A DNA stretch of 33,615 nt from Candidatus Limivivens merdigallinarum (GTDB taxonomy: Bacteria > Bacillota > Clostridia > Lachnospirales > Lachnospiraceae): positions 1-33,615 of the forward strand of contig DVFT01000188.1 in NCBI GenBank assembly GCA_018713105.1. Direction: 5' to 3'. The stretch's first letter is position 1. Each line of letters starts with the position of its first letter. Of this stretch, positions 33,295 through 33,615 are shown one piece after another. The notes under the pieces are model-generated. The model searched no databases. It was not told where the DNA came from and saw only the letters and a list, made by a program, of their open reading frames with translations. The translations under genes were made by a program, and so were the position numbers.

Positions 33295-33615
33295 TCGGAG
33301 GTAGTGCTACAGTTGGTTTCCCTACCATTCGAATCAAGATTTCATTTATCGCGGGGAGTTTGAACTAGTCCTTCTACCATTCAAAATACGATTTCTCGGT
33401 TTCAGGGAGTAGTTCATCCGGCAACTCTACGATTCAAATCTGCTTTTCTCGGTTTCAGGGGGTAGTTCATCCGGCGGCTCTACGATTCAAATCTACTTTT
33501 CTCGGTTTCAGGGGGTAGTTCAACTAGCTCTTCTACCATTCAGATCTATATTTCTTGGTTTCAGGGGGTAGTTCATCCAGCAACTCTACGATTCAAATCT
33601 GCTTTTCTCGATTTC
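33295..33615. repeat. Tandem array with exact 53-bp period, continuing past the right edge
   Basis: Four well-kept units begin at 33401, 33454, 33507 and 33560, and a further one begins at 33613. Two more degenerate units lie at 33348 and about 33295. Each unit has a conserved part, TTTCAGGGGGTAGTTCA, and a second part in two versions: TCCGGCAACTCTACGATTC (units 33401, 33454, 33560) and ACTAGCTCTTCTACCATTC (unit 33507, similar in 33348). All frames examined contain stops, so it is non-coding. Confidence 0.92.

Noticed and set aside
33295..33615. CRISPR array
   Set aside because: The repeat part is not identical between units, the spacer-like part occurs in only two versions shared between units, and no cas gene is in the window.

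Overview
The window reads as a chromosomal segment of a low-to-mid-GC Firmicute, most likely a gut Lachnospiraceae (Blautia/Dorea/Mediterraneibacter-like). The grounds are strong AGGAGG ribosome binding sites, TTGACA/TATAAT promoters, a large (about 275 nt) bacterial SRP RNA, a dnaX-ybaB-recR set, FN3-repeat exported proteins, a PfkA carrying the PKTIDND signature, and a LytTR/GHKL two-component pair. No genome-level search was possible, so the genus is inference.

Layout. (1) 1-7117: a decaying accessory region, all on the minus strand. A TnpV-type transposon gene runs off the left edge. Beside it are a 3'-truncated sugar ABC permease, a solute-binding protein broken by a 10-bp tandem duplication, a uroporphyrinogen-decarboxylase (URO-D)-family gene with an internal deletion, an Rpn-type PD-(D/E)XK nuclease gene, a multiply frameshifted gene of unknown family, and one intact URO-D-family gene. 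(2) 7118-13747: recombination/replication core. recR is separated from pfkA-dnaX-ybaB by two FN3 proteins, one intact with a transglutaminase-like C-terminus and one broken. dnaX carries an in-frame A AAA AAG slippery heptamer. The 41-bp segment around it is present again, almost identical, as the apparent recR promoter. (3) 14172-16714: a nanE-nanK-rpiR amino-sugar operon. (4) 16722-20446: an exported alpha/beta hydrolase, then a 4Fe-4S protein with a hybrid-cluster protein (Hcp). (5) 20469-24843: a membrane c-di-GMP phosphodiesterase with a dead GGDEF domain, apparently co-transcribed with a Y-family DNA polymerase and a YolD-like protein. (6) 24922-30616: a methyltransferase, a LytTR/GHKL two-component system, an Lrp/AsnC regulator divergent from a MATE transporter, and an XRE regulator/membrane protein pair with two near-identical operator-like repeats in its promoter. 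(7) 30777-32713: the SRP RNA gene with its own promoter and terminator, divergent from a Lon-like AAA+ ATPase that has no protease domain. (8) 32714-33615: about 900 bp without a credible gene, holding an inverted repeat, four 17-bp tandem repeats and a tandem array with an exact 53-bp period that continues past the right edge.

Functional themes are uptake and catabolism of sugars and amino sugars (partly being lost), glycolysis, DNA replication and repair, nitrosative-stress handling and signalling. No single obvious new multi-gene system is present. The strongest leads are the dnaX slippery site with its duplicated copy in front of recR, the 53-bp array, the autoregulated-looking XRE/membrane pair, the protease-less Lon-like ATPase, and the cluster of pseudogenes next to a mobile-element edge.
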